The notes under the pieces: generated by a model
Databases searched by the model: none
Seen by the model: only the letters and a program-made list of their open reading frames with translations
What the model was told of the DNA's origin: nothing
Source: Stieleria tagensis
GTDB lineage: Bacteria; Planctomycetota; Planctomycetia; Pirellulales; Pirellulaceae
Reading direction: 5' to 3'
DNA length: 61,176 nt
NCBI RefSeq assembly: GCF_024129865.1
Contig: NZ_JAMYFE010000015.1
Location: forward strand, 1-61,176
Position numbers and translations under genes: made by a program
In this document: positions 7,664-15,573 of the stretch, piece after piece
Layout: every line of letters begins with the position of its first letter
Position numbering within the stretch: the first letter of the stretch is position 1

Positions 7664-8802
7664 CCGGTCGATTCCAAGATCACGACCAATAACAACATGC
7701 AGGCAACAATCCCCATCACCGCGATCGCCTGCAGCATCGTGACGTGAACCAACAGCAGAGTCGCAAGTCCACAGGTCGCCGTGACCAAATAAATGGTCAG
7801 AACCGCTTGCGTCCGCGAGAGTCCCAGCGCGACCAAGCGATGTGAGAAATGACTGCGGTCGCCGACAAACAGGCTGCGGCGTTCGCGCAGACGAATCCAC
7901 AGCACGGTTGCCATGTCGTACATCGGAATCGCCATCACACACAGTGGGGCCAGCACCGCGTGCGGCCGTGGCTCACTGGCAAACGTCGCCATCAACATCG
8001 AAACAGCGATCAAAAACCCGACCAGGTAACTGCCACCGTCCCCCATGAAAATTCGAGCCGGCGGACGGTTGTGCCACAGAAATCCCAGCAAAGATCCACA
8101 GACCGACAGTAGCAAACCGGCGACGAATAATTGTGGTTGGCTGGTTCCGGGACTGGGTGTGGTCAACATCACCGCCGCCATCGACGCGGCGATGATGGCC
8201 GCCACGCCACCGCTTAGACCGTCCATGTTGTCCAGCATATTGAAGGAGTTGATCACGGCCACGATCCAGACCACCGACAACAGATTCGTCAACCAAGTTG
8301 CGCCGATGAACGCGGTCAATCCGAATCCCAGATAGTAAACGACATAGGCGGCGACGGCGAATTCGACCGCCAGTCGCAACAGCACCGGTGCCCCGCGGCG
8401 GTCATCCCAAATCCCCAACGCAAACAGCACCGTGGCGGCAGCCAGCAAGCCCCATAATTCACCCAGACGCTGCGAGATGCCGGCGAAGAAAACGGTCAGC
8501 CGGTCGGGCAACCAGTCGGCAACCGATTCGCTGTGGCCGGCGGCCAGGACCAGCAGCGTCCCCAGCGACATCGGAATCATGATCCCCAACCAGATCCCAA
8601 TTCCGCCACCGAGCGGCGTGGTCGTGGTGTGGGTGCTGTGGCCGCCCGGAGCGGCAACCAACCCCAGTCGCACCGCGTTGCGGCGGACCGGATACAAGCT
8701 GATCCAACTGATCACCAGCGGTGGGATCACCGCCAATCCAATCAGCCATCCGATCAGCGAAGCGTCCAAGTGATCAGTTGCCTGTGAATTCGCGTTCGAC
8801 AA
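7639..8802 (-). CDS. WecA/MraY-family polyprenyl-phosphate sugar-1-P transferase
   Basis: About 387 residues with roughly ten membrane segments. The family transfers a sugar-1-phosphate from a UDP-sugar to undecaprenyl phosphate, starting lipid-linked glycan synthesis. The diagnostic motifs are [15 protein letters not shown] (about residue 187, the Asp-rich loop) and [10 protein letters not shown] (about 254), plus DRSHFSHRL near the C-terminus in the HIH-like loop. These fit the WecA/TagO branch better than peptidoglycan MraY. The longest frame starts at a TTG at 8802 and overlaps accC by 29 bases; a second TTG at 8769, just after the accC stop, is an equally plausible start. It is translationally coupled to the polymerase downstream. 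The sugar specificity is not visible. Confidence 0.82.
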   Translation of the reverse strand: MSNANSQATDHLDASLIGWLIGLAVIPPLVISWISLYPVRRNAVRLGLVAAPGGHSTHTTTTPLGGGIGIWLGIMIPMSLGTLLVLAAGHSESVADWLPDRLTVFFAGISQRLGELWGLLAAATVLFALGIWDDRRGAPVLLRLAVEFAVAAYVVYYLGFGLTAFIGATWLTNLLSVVWIVAVINSFNMLDNMDGLSGGVAAIIAASMAAVMLTTPSPGTSQPQLFVAGLLLSVCGSLLGFLWHNRPPARIFMGDGGSYLVGFLIAVSMLMATFASEPRPHAVLAPLCVMAIPMYDMATVLWIRLRERRSLFVGDRSHFSHRLVALGLSRTQAVLTIYLVTATCGLATLLLVHVTMLQAIAVMGIVACMLLLVVILESTGWQKQNDD

Positions 8803-10135
8803 ATTTGGTGTCGTGCTTGCCCGAAACGAATTCGGGGTGTTGCAAGACCGCGTCGTGGAACTTGGCGGTGGTCGAGATTCCGTCGGTGATGACCTCGGCC
8901 AAAGCCCGTCGCATCGTTGCGATCGCTTCGTCGCGGGTCGGACGATGCACGATCAATTTGCCGATCATGGAATCGTAGTGCTGCGGGACGGTGTACCCGC
9001 CATAGGCGTGCGAATCAAACCGCACGCCGAACCCACCGGGTGCATAGAATCGTTGAATCTTGCCCGGATTCGGCATGAAATTCTTGTCGGGGTTTTCGGC
9101 GTTGATTCGACATTCGATCGCATGCCCGGTGATGGTCACATCGTCTTGGCAGAACGACAATTTTTCGCCGGCGGCGACACGAATCTGTTCTTTGATCAGG
9201 TCCACGCCGGTGATCATTTCGGTGACCGGGTGTTCGACCTGGATCCGTGCGTTGACTTCGATAAAGAAAAAATCATCGTTCTGATCGACGATAAATTCCA
9301 CCGTGCCGGCGTTGCTGTAGTCGGCACCGCGGATCATCCGCACGGCGGCCTCACAGATCGCGGCGCGTTTTTCGGCGGGCAGATTCGGACTCGGTGCCTC
9401 TTCGATCAGCTTTTGGTGTCTACGTTGGACACTGCAATCTCGTTCAAACAAATGGCACACATTGCCATGGGTGTCGGCGATGACTTGGACTTCGACGTGC
9501 CGTGGCGAGGTGACATAGCGTTCCAGATAGACGCCGCCGTTGCCGAATGCGGCTTGGGCTTCTTTGCGTGCTTGGCTGAGCGCGTTTGCCAACGAATCGA
9601 CGTCTTCGGCTACCCGCATGCCTTTACCGCCACCACCGGCGGTGGCTTTGATCAGCACGGGGAACCCGATTTCTTGGGCGATTCCAATGGCGGCTTGATC
9701 ATCATCGATCAATCCGTCGCTGCCGGGGACGACCGGCACCTTGCTGGCGATGGCCATCGAGCGGGCGGTGTTTTTGTCACCCAGTTTGTCCATCGCGCTG
9801 GCGCTGGGACCGATGAATTCGAAACCGCTTTCACGACAGACTTCGTTGAAATGCGCGTTTTCAGCCAAAAAGCCGTAACCGGGATGGATCGCATCGACGT
9901 TGGCGACCTCTGCCGCAGCGATGATTTGATCGATCTTCAGGTAGCTATCGGCGCTTTTCGGGCCGCCGATGCAATACGCTTCATCGGCCAGTTCGACGTG
10001 CATTGAATCGGCATCGGCGGTGCTATAGACCGCGACCGATTGAATACCCATTTCACGGCAGGCGCGAATGATTCGGACCGCAATTTCGCCGCGGTTGGCG
10101 ATCAATACTTTTTGAAACACTGTTTTCTCTAACAT
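8774..10135 (-). CDS. accC: Biotin carboxylase subunit of acetyl-CoA carboxylase
   Basis: A 453-residue protein of the normal length for AccC, which carboxylates biotin on AccB using ATP and bicarbonate, the first step of fatty acid synthesis. Visible hallmarks are [14 protein letters not shown] at the N-terminus, the ATP-grasp glycine loop GGGGKGM (about residue 165), [20 protein letters not shown] (about 290-310) and [11 protein letters not shown]. It begins 74 bases after accB in the conserved accB-accC order. Its end overlaps the glycosyl-phosphate transferase gene, which ties membrane lipid precursor supply and surface glycan genes into one transcript. A confident call. Confidence 0.97.
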   Translation of the reverse strand: MLEKTVFQKVLIANRGEIAVRIIRACREMGIQSVAVYSTADADSMHVELADEAYCIGGPKSADSYLKIDQIIAAAEVANVDAIHPGYGFLAENAHFNEVCRESGFEFIGPSASAMDKLGDKNTARSMAIASKVPVVPGSDGLIDDDQAAIGIAQEIGFPVLIKATAGGGGKGMRVAEDVDSLANALSQARKEAQAAFGNGGVYLERYVTSPRHVEVQVIADTHGNVCHLFERDCSVQRRHQKLIEEAPSPNLPAEKRAAICEAAVRMIRGADYSNAGTVEFIVDQNDDFFFIEVNARIQVEHPVTEMITGVDLIKEQIRVAAGEKLSFCQDDVTITGHAIECRINAENPDKNFMPNPGKIQRFYAPGGFGVRFDSHAYGGYTVPQHYDSMIGKLIVHRPTRDEAIATMRRALAEVITDGISTTAKFHDAVLQHPEFVSGKHDTKFVEREFTGN

Positions 10136-10209
10136 GTCCGATGATCCAGCTCGGCCGCCTCACGATCACGCATCGAGGGCCGAGTCGATTCGATCACTGG
10201 CGCTGGGAG

Positions 10210-10692
10210 CTATGAATTCGGTTGAATCCGGAACATCGGCTTGCCGAAATCGACCGCTTCTTGGTCGGCGACCAAGACTTCGATCACTTTTCCGCTGCAT
10301 TCGGCTGGAATTTCGTTGAAGACCTTCATCGCTTCGACAATGCAGACGATTGTCTCGGGGCTGACCATCTGGCCGATTTCGACAAACGGCTTCGATTCCG
10401 GAGTGGCCTTGGCGTAGAACGTACCCACCATCGGTGAATTGATGGTGATGGATCCATCATCGACCGACGCGGCCGGTGATGGCGTCGCTGCAGCGGGGGC
10501 TGGGCCGGCAGAATACGCCGGTGGCGGTGATGCTGGCATCACAACCTGTTGTCCACCGCGACCGAGTTTGATGCGATCGTCGCCTTGCTGCAGATCAACC
10601 TCCGTCAACTCGTGCTCTTCCATCAGCTTCACGATGTCGCGGATTCGTTGAATATCAAAGACGCTATCGTCTTGTGGTTTACCTTTGCTCAT
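10210..10692 (-). CDS. accB: Biotin carboxyl carrier protein of acetyl-CoA carboxylase
   Basis: A 160-residue carrier. The N-terminal 45 residues are the helical region that contacts AccC, residues 50-78 are a flexible Ala/Pro linker, and residues 80-160 are the biotinyl domain with the attachment motif EAMKVFNEI; the biotin is on Lys123. It is preceded by an M24 peptidase gene 39 bases upstream and followed by accC. The pepP/pepQ-like peptidase next to accB-accC is a recurrent order in bacteria, though the efp gene often found between them is missing here. Confidence 0.96.
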   Translation of the reverse strand: MSKGKPQDDSVFDIQRIRDIVKLMEEHELTEVDLQQGDDRIKLGRGGQQVVMPASPPPAYSAGPAPAAATPSPAASVDDGSITINSPMVGTFYAKATPESKPFVEIGQMVSPETIVCIVEAMKVFNEIPAECSGKVIEVLVADQEAVDFGKPMFRIQPNS

Positions 10693-10731
10693 ACCTATCT
10701 CATCACGAGAAAAAGAAGATCGAGCGAGGTT

Positions 10732-11817
10732 TTACAGGATCAATCGACAATCATCGAGTCCCTTTGGCATGGTACTTAAAACCTCATGCCCCGACTCGGT
10801 CACCAGAATGTCGTCTTCGATCCGAATTCCAAACTCACCCTCAAAATAAACGCCCGGTTCAATGGTAATCACCATGCCCGGTTGCAACGTATCGTCACTG
10901 ACAGAGGAAAGACGCGGGGATTCATGGATTTGCAGGCCTACGCCGTGCCCCAGCCCGTGCACAAAATACTCGGCCAGCCCCGCTTTCTTTAGCACACCAC
11001 GAGCAATGGCGTCGATTTCAGACCCCGACACACCCGGCGCGATCGCGTCAATCGCCGCCATCTGGGATTCTAAAACCGCTTCGTAAGCAGAAAAAAATCG
11101 TGCCGGTGGGCTGCCAAAATGGAAGCAACGGGTCAAATCGCTTGCGTATCCCCCTAGTTTGGTGCCCCAGTCGACCAGCAAGGTCGGGTGGTCGCCCACC
11201 CGCTGGTGGCCGCTTTGGTAGTGTGGTTTGGCTCCGCCGGGGCCGGCACCGACGATCGGGTCAAAACTGAAGCCGGTCGCGCCCAAACGGCGAATCGTCG
11301 ACTCGAGCTCGTAGGCGATTTCTTGTTCGGTCCAGTCCGGCCCGAGTTTGGCGAGCACGGATTGCAAGGCCCGCTGGTTGATCCGCACCGCACTGCGAAG
11401 GGTTTCGATTTCCTGAGCGTCCTTGATCATCCGCAGTCCACCGACCACCCCGGCGGTCTCGACCCACTGGACCGTCGGCATCCGCCGAGACAACTCGTGC
11501 AGCGTCGCCACGGTCATCTGGTCGGCTTCGATTCCAATTCGTGTGGCACCGACCCCACCGAGCACCTGGGCAAGGAAATCCATCGGTTTATCGGCTGGCG
11601 TGCGGATCGCGGCCTCCAGGTCAGGGCACTCCTCCTGCAATTGTGCTTTGTATCGCCCATCGCTGATCATCGTCGCTGATGATGAACCGACCAGCAGCGT
11701 GGAGCTGTCGCCGGTGAATCCGGTCAGGTAGTGGACGTTGATTTCGTCGGTGACAAAGAATGCGTCGACATTCAAATCCGACAGCTGGCGAGAGAGTTGT
11801 GCGATTCGAGGGGTCAT
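10732..11817 (-). CDS. M24 Xaa-Pro aminopeptidase-like metallopeptidase
   Basis: A 361-residue cytosolic peptidase with creatinase-type N-terminal domain (about 1-130) and pita-bread M24 domain. The dinuclear metal ligands can be traced: Asp in LVDWGTKLGGYASD and SDLTR, His in HGLGHGVGLQIHESP, Glu in TIEPGVYFEG and Glu in GIRIEDD. These enzymes release N-terminal residues before proline. The start ATG at 11817 overlaps the stop of the upstream leucine-rich gene (ATGA), and it gives the family-like start MTPRIAQLSRQL; a longer frame extends 25 codons into that gene but is not needed. It is probably a general peptide-turnover enzyme in the accBC operon. Confidence 0.9.
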   Translation of the reverse strand: MTPRIAQLSRQLSDLNVDAFFVTDEINVHYLTGFTGDSSTLLVGSSSATMISDGRYKAQLQEECPDLEAAIRTPADKPMDFLAQVLGGVGATRIGIEADQMTVATLHELSRRMPTVQWVETAGVVGGLRMIKDAQEIETLRSAVRINQRALQSVLAKLGPDWTEQEIAYELESTIRRLGATGFSFDPIVGAGPGGAKPHYQSGHQRVGDHPTLLVDWGTKLGGYASDLTRCFHFGSPPARFFSAYEAVLESQMAAIDAIAPGVSGSEIDAIARGVLKKAGLAEYFVHGLGHGVGLQIHESPRLSSVSDDTLQPGMVITIEPGVYFEGEFGIRIEDDILVTESGHEVLSTMPKGLDDCRLIL

Positions 11818-12548
11818 TGATGGCCACGGTCCAAGTGTTTTTGGTTGACATGAACGTGCAGGTCGGGATGGGTTTCGAACAACCAATCCCACCCCGCCGA
11901 TGTCACGGCGCTATCGTCCAAGTACAGCGACTGGAGTTTGGGCAGCGAGGCGATCTGTCGCAATCCCTGGTCGTCGATCGGAACGCCGATCAGATGCAGG
12001 TTACGCAAGCTGTCAATGGATGCGATTCCCGCGGCCGTGTCGGCAGCCAAACGATTGCCGCCCAGACGCAGATTTCTCAAGTTCGGCAATTTGGCCAGCT
12101 CGGCCACCCCTGCCGCTGTCGCCTCGGATTGTGGCAGGTTCAAGATCTGGATCGTCTGAGATCCGGTCAGTTGGCGTAGTCCGTCGTCGCCGATCGGCGA
12201 ACTGCGCAAACGCAGATGCCATAGCTTGGGGAGTTTGGCGATCGATTCGATTCCTGCGTCGGTGATCCGACCGGCATCCAGAATCAAAACTTCCAACCAT
12301 TCGTCGTCAGGCGAAAGATCACTCAGCATGCTGTCGTCGGCTACGGTCTCGATCAGTTCGATCCGATCGCTGGTCGCTTGCCGGCCGGCAATGATTTGAT
12401 CGCCAAACGATGTTTCCGGCCACGGAGCTTTCAGTGGCTCGGTGGTGGATGACGATTGAGATAACGAGTGATCGGGGGGATCGGGCTGATCCGAGGACCC
12501 ACAGCCGATCGCAATCACACAGACCCCGACGAGTCCCAGTGATCGCAT
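11814..12548 (-). CDS. Leucine-rich repeat lipoprotein
   Basis: A 244-residue protein starting MRSLGLVGVCVIAIGCGSS, a lipoprotein signal with lipobox AIGC. From about residue 70 it consists of consecutive leucine-rich repeats with the planctomycete-type consensus 'LPKLxxLxLxxxxIxDxGL', for example LPKLWHLRLRSSPIGDDGLR, LPNLRNLRLGGNRLA and LPKLQSLYLDDSAV. The repeats should form a curved protein-binding surface on the outer face of a membrane. The start at 12548 is preferred because it gives the lipoprotein signal; the frame is open for 46 further codons upstream. It overlaps the M24 peptidase by four bases and is the first gene of the run down to 1876. The partner is unknown. Confidence 0.75.
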   Translation of the reverse strand: MRSLGLVGVCVIAIGCGSSDQPDPPDHSLSQSSSTTEPLKAPWPETSFGDQIIAGRQATSDRIELIETVADDSMLSDLSPDDEWLEVLILDAGRITDAGIESIAKLPKLWHLRLRSSPIGDDGLRQLTGSQTIQILNLPQSEATAAGVAELAKLPNLRNLRLGGNRLAADTAAGIASIDSLRNLHLIGVPIDDQGLRQIASLPKLQSLYLDDSAVTSAGWDWLFETHPDLHVHVNQKHLDRGHQ

Positions 12549-12868
12549 TGGTTGCCAGCGGACACTGCATCGCTGGGCAGGGTTCGGAGGGCGGTGTGCT
12601 GCGCGACAATCGTCAATCGACACGCAAGTGTCAGGTCCGGCGGTGTTCATCGCCAGAAGTCTATCGATTGGATAGGTGACCCGCAACTTTCACCTGTCGA
12701 TGCTTGCCAGGCCGGCATGATGACGTGCCAGTTGGCGTTCAAGACGTCGTTGCGATCCCGCAAAAATCACGATTTTCGGTTGCCGATCGACTGTGCGTGG
12801 TTTTAACGGTGAGCTACAGTTGAATGGAAAATAACTAACCTGATGCCTCCTCTGACGAAAAGCGTGCG

Positions 12869-13819
12869 ATGGCGACACTGCGATTGACCAAACACAACAC
12901 GGCGATGCTGGCATCGGCGATGACGTTGGTCAAGGAGTTGTCGGCGGACGCAATCGTGGTCTTGCTGGAAGGTTCCAGCGATTGGCAGCGGCTGTCCGAA
13001 TTGGCCGCCAAATTTGATTTTGACAAACCCTTTGTGGTGGCCGTCAACACCGAAGAAGAGCTTGAAGGGGCCGCCGAAGCAGGTTTGAAACCGCTGGCGC
13101 TCAACAAAGAAAAAGCGCCGCTGCTGGAGCGTCTACAACACGCACTTCTAGAAGCCGCGGCCGACGAGTTCATTAAACCCAACGATGAAGTCGTTGCGCT
13201 CTATGGTGGATTCACTTCCGGCCGGCTCGATTCGATCAGCCATCTCAAGCTGGACGAACGGATGCGACGGCTGAGCACTCGTGATTTGCAATCGCTCGAA
13301 AGTAGCGTGCCGCTGAAAACGTTGAAGGTGGTCGTCGACCTGGCGGTGCAGATCGGTGTCGAAGGCCGTGAGGGGAAACCCGTCGGGGCCTTGTTTGTCG
13401 TCGGGGACACTCGCAATGTCTTGAAACATGCCAACGACAGCGGCGTGGATCCTTTTCGCGGCTACAATCGCAAAGCCCGCAACCTGCTGGACGGGCGCGT
13501 CCAGGAAGATGCCAAAGAACTGTCCCAACTGGACGGCGCCTTCTTGATCAACGCCGACGGTGTGATCGAACGCAGCCGCCAAATGTTAGAAGTCCTGCAC
13601 GAAGACTTGAACATGTCCAAGGGTCTGGGATCGCGACACTGGGCGGCCGCCGCGATCACGCGGCGAACCAAAGCCGTCGGGATCGTCGTCAGCCAATCGA
13701 CCGGCACGGTTCGGTTGTACCAAAACGGGTTCCTGAAAATGCAAATCGAACCGATGGACAAGGGCATCAAGTGGCAGGAAATTTCGTTCAAGCCGCCGAG
13801 CGCTAGCGGCGAAGACTGA
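12869..13819 (+). CDS. Diadenylate-cyclase (DisA_N/DAC) domain protein
   Basis: A 316-residue soluble protein. The C-terminal part matches the DAC domain that makes cyclic di-AMP from two ATP: DGAFLINADGVIE (DGA motif at 222-224) and GSRHWAAAAITRRTKAVGIVVSQ, then TGTVRLY. The usual catalytic RHR triplet is RHW here (256-258). The N-terminal 110 residues look like a separate alpha/beta domain (repeated VVLLEGSSD and FVVAVNTEEE strands), unlike DisA DNA-scanning, CdaA membrane or CdaS helical forms. The stop overlaps the cmoA start by one base, so it is coupled to the tRNA-modification genes. A DAC-fold protein is well supported; activity is uncertain because of the motif change. Confidence 0.72.
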   Translation: MATLRLTKHNTAMLASAMTLVKELSADAIVVLLEGSSDWQRLSELAAKFDFDKPFVVAVNTEEELEGAAEAGLKPLALNKEKAPLLERLQHALLEAAADEFIKPNDEVVALYGGFTSGRLDSISHLKLDERMRRLSTRDLQSLESSVPLKTLKVVVDLAVQIGVEGREGKPVGALFVVGDTRNVLKHANDSGVDPFRGYNRKARNLLDGRVQEDAKELSQLDGAFLINADGVIERSRQMLEVLHEDLNMSKGLGSRHWAAAAITRRTKAVGIVVSQSTGTVRLYQNGFLKMQIEPMDKGIKWQEISFKPPSASGED

Positions 13820-14559
13820 TGTCGCGAGACAACTTGTACGCCTTGCCACGTGACCGCGTCGGCCAATTTCAATTTGACCAGCAGGTGGTTGATGTCTTTC
13901 CCGACATGATCGCTCGGTCTGTTCCGGGGTATGCGTCCATCTTGTCGGTGATCGAGCAATTGGCCGGTCGCTATGTTCGCAGCGGCACGAATGTTTATGA
14001 CTTGGGCTGTTCACTTGGCGCGGCGACCATGCTGATCCGCCAACAGGCACCGATCGATGCGACGATTCACGCGGTCGATAATTCTCCGGCGATGATCGAT
14101 CAATTGAGCAAGCGTTTGCACGAGCTGCCTGCGGCACCGCAGGCTTGCAGGGTTGAATTGCATCTGGCCGACCTGTGTCAGGTCGCAATGAGCAACGCGT
14201 CGATGATCGTCCTGAATTTTACCTTGCAATTTGTGCCCGCCCCGGCGCGTGGCCGGTTGCTGCAAAACTGCTTTGATGCGATGGTGCCCGGCGCTGCGTT
14301 GGTGCTTAGCGAAAAGGTTTGTTTTGACGAACCCGGTCAACAGGACTTGCTGGGCGATCTGCACTTGGACTTCAAACGGGCCTGCGGATACAGCGAATTA
14401 GAAATCGCCCAAAAACGCACCTCACTGGAAAACACGTTGATTCCCGAATCGATCCCGACGCATACAACGCGTTTACGCGATGTCGGATTTGACGTCGTCA
14501 CGCCCTGGTTCCAGTGCTTTAATTTCGTTTCCATCTTGGCCGTCAAACAGTCCACATGA
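13819..14559 (+). CDS. cmoA: Carboxy-SAM synthase CmoA
   Basis: A 246-residue class I methyltransferase-fold enzyme that converts SAM and prephenate into carboxy-SAM for wobble-uridine modification of tRNA. Family signs are the N-terminal FQFDQQVVDVFPDMIARSVP, the SAM loop VYDLGCSLGAATMLI and IHAVDNSPAMID, and MIVLNFTLQFVP. The length matches bacterial CmoA. It starts on the stop codon of the diadenylate cyclase-like gene and its own stop overlaps the cmoB start (ATGA at 14556-14559). The pairing with cmoB confirms the identity. Confidence 0.95.
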   Translation: MSRDNLYALPRDRVGQFQFDQQVVDVFPDMIARSVPGYASILSVIEQLAGRYVRSGTNVYDLGCSLGAATMLIRQQAPIDATIHAVDNSPAMIDQLSKRLHELPAAPQACRVELHLADLCQVAMSNASMIVLNFTLQFVPAPARGRLLQNCFDAMVPGAALVLSEKVCFDEPGQQDLLGDLHLDFKRACGYSELEIAQKRTSLENTLIPESIPTHTTRLRDVGFDVVTPWFQCFNFVSILAVKQST

Positions 14560-15539
14560 TGCCGCCTGAGTGGTTTGATCGAGCGCCGCTGGATCGTTGG
14601 TTGCGTGGTCGTGGATTGAATGACTTTGCCGATCACGTCGCCCTGACCTGTGCCCGGCGATTGGACCAACCGACCAATGGTGATCTCAAACGCTGGGTGG
14701 CGGCGCTGGATCAATTGCCGGCGGCCGAAGGTCGTTCGTTGAAATTCGACGCGCAGGGTGTGCGAGTCGTCGGCCCAGCGGCGGATGACAACGCGGTGCT
14801 GCGAGAAACGTTGATGAAGTTTCATCCCTGGCGCAAGGGACCACTCGGTTTTTTGCAGTTGCAGATCGACACCGAATGGCGCTCCGATTGGAAATGGGAT
14901 CGCATTTCCGGGGCGATCGATCTACAGGGCAAATCGGTCTTGGATGTGGGTTGTGGAAATGGTTACTACGGCTGGCGGATGTTGGCCGCTGGGGCCGAGA
15001 TGGTGGTGGGGTTTGATCCGGTCCTGCGATTCCTGATGCAGTTCGAAGTCTTTCACCGCTATGCGAACAAACCCGGTCGTCATTTTGTGCTGCCGATGAT
15101 CGACACCGATTTACCAGCGAAGCTTGCTGCGTTCGACGTGGTGTTCTCAATGGGCGTGTTGTATCACCGCACCGGGCCAATCGATCATCTCCGCAGTTTG
15201 GCCGCGGCACTGCAGCCTGGCGGAACACTGGTTTTAGAAACACTGATCGTTGACGACGACCAACCCAGCGTGTTGGTGCCGGAGGACCGTTACGCTCAGA
15301 TGCGAAACGTTTGGTTTCTGCCCTCGCTGGCGATGTTGCAGCGTTGGCTACGTCGGACCGGGTTTGAATCGATTCAGACAATCGATGTGACAGCGACCAG
15401 CACCGCTGAACAGCGATCGACCGATTGGATGACGTTTCAGTCGCTGTCGGATTTTTTGGATCCCGAGGACCCATCAAAAACCATCGAAGGCTACCCGGCG
15501 CCGCTTCGCGCGACGCTGGTCGCAACGTTTCGGGAGTAA
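14556..15539 (+). CDS. cmoB: tRNA U34 carboxymethyltransferase CmoB
   Basis: A 327-residue enzyme, the normal length for CmoB, which transfers the carboxymethyl group from carboxy-SAM to 5-hydroxyuridine 34 of tRNA to give cmo5U. Seen are the helical N-terminal region with LKRWVAALDQLP, the segment FHPWRKGPLGFLQLQIDTEW, the cofactor loop VLDVGCGNGYYGWRMLAAGA with VGFDPVLRF, and FSMGVLYHRTGPIDHL. It overlaps cmoA by four bases and ends 34 bases before the convergent sigma factor gene. Confidence 0.95.
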   Translation: MMPPEWFDRAPLDRWLRGRGLNDFADHVALTCARRLDQPTNGDLKRWVAALDQLPAAEGRSLKFDAQGVRVVGPAADDNAVLRETLMKFHPWRKGPLGFLQLQIDTEWRSDWKWDRISGAIDLQGKSVLDVGCGNGYYGWRMLAAGAEMVVGFDPVLRFLMQFEVFHRYANKPGRHFVLPMIDTDLPAKLAAFDVVFSMGVLYHRTGPIDHLRSLAAALQPGGTLVLETLIVDDDQPSVLVPEDRYAQMRNVWFLPSLAMLQRWLRRTGFESIQTIDVTATSTAEQRSTDWMTFQSLSDFLDPEDPSKTIEGYPAPLRATLVATFRE

Positions 15540-15573
15540 GCGTCCAGAATCGCTCCGCCGCGCCCCGGAATGT

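Noticed and set aside
6545-7747. 400-codon plus-strand open frame
   Set aside because: Very rich in Gln, Arg and Cys with no domain; it lies antisense to the polymerase gene, which has clear membrane segments and the Wzy_C-type signature.
7664-7942. N-terminal extension of the polymerase
   Set aside because: The extra 93 codons lie inside the WecA/MraY-type gene in another frame and are rich in Asp, Gly, Cys and His without any membrane or signal pattern.
8813-10006. 397-codon plus-strand open frame
   Set aside because: Antisense to accC, which is beyond doubt.
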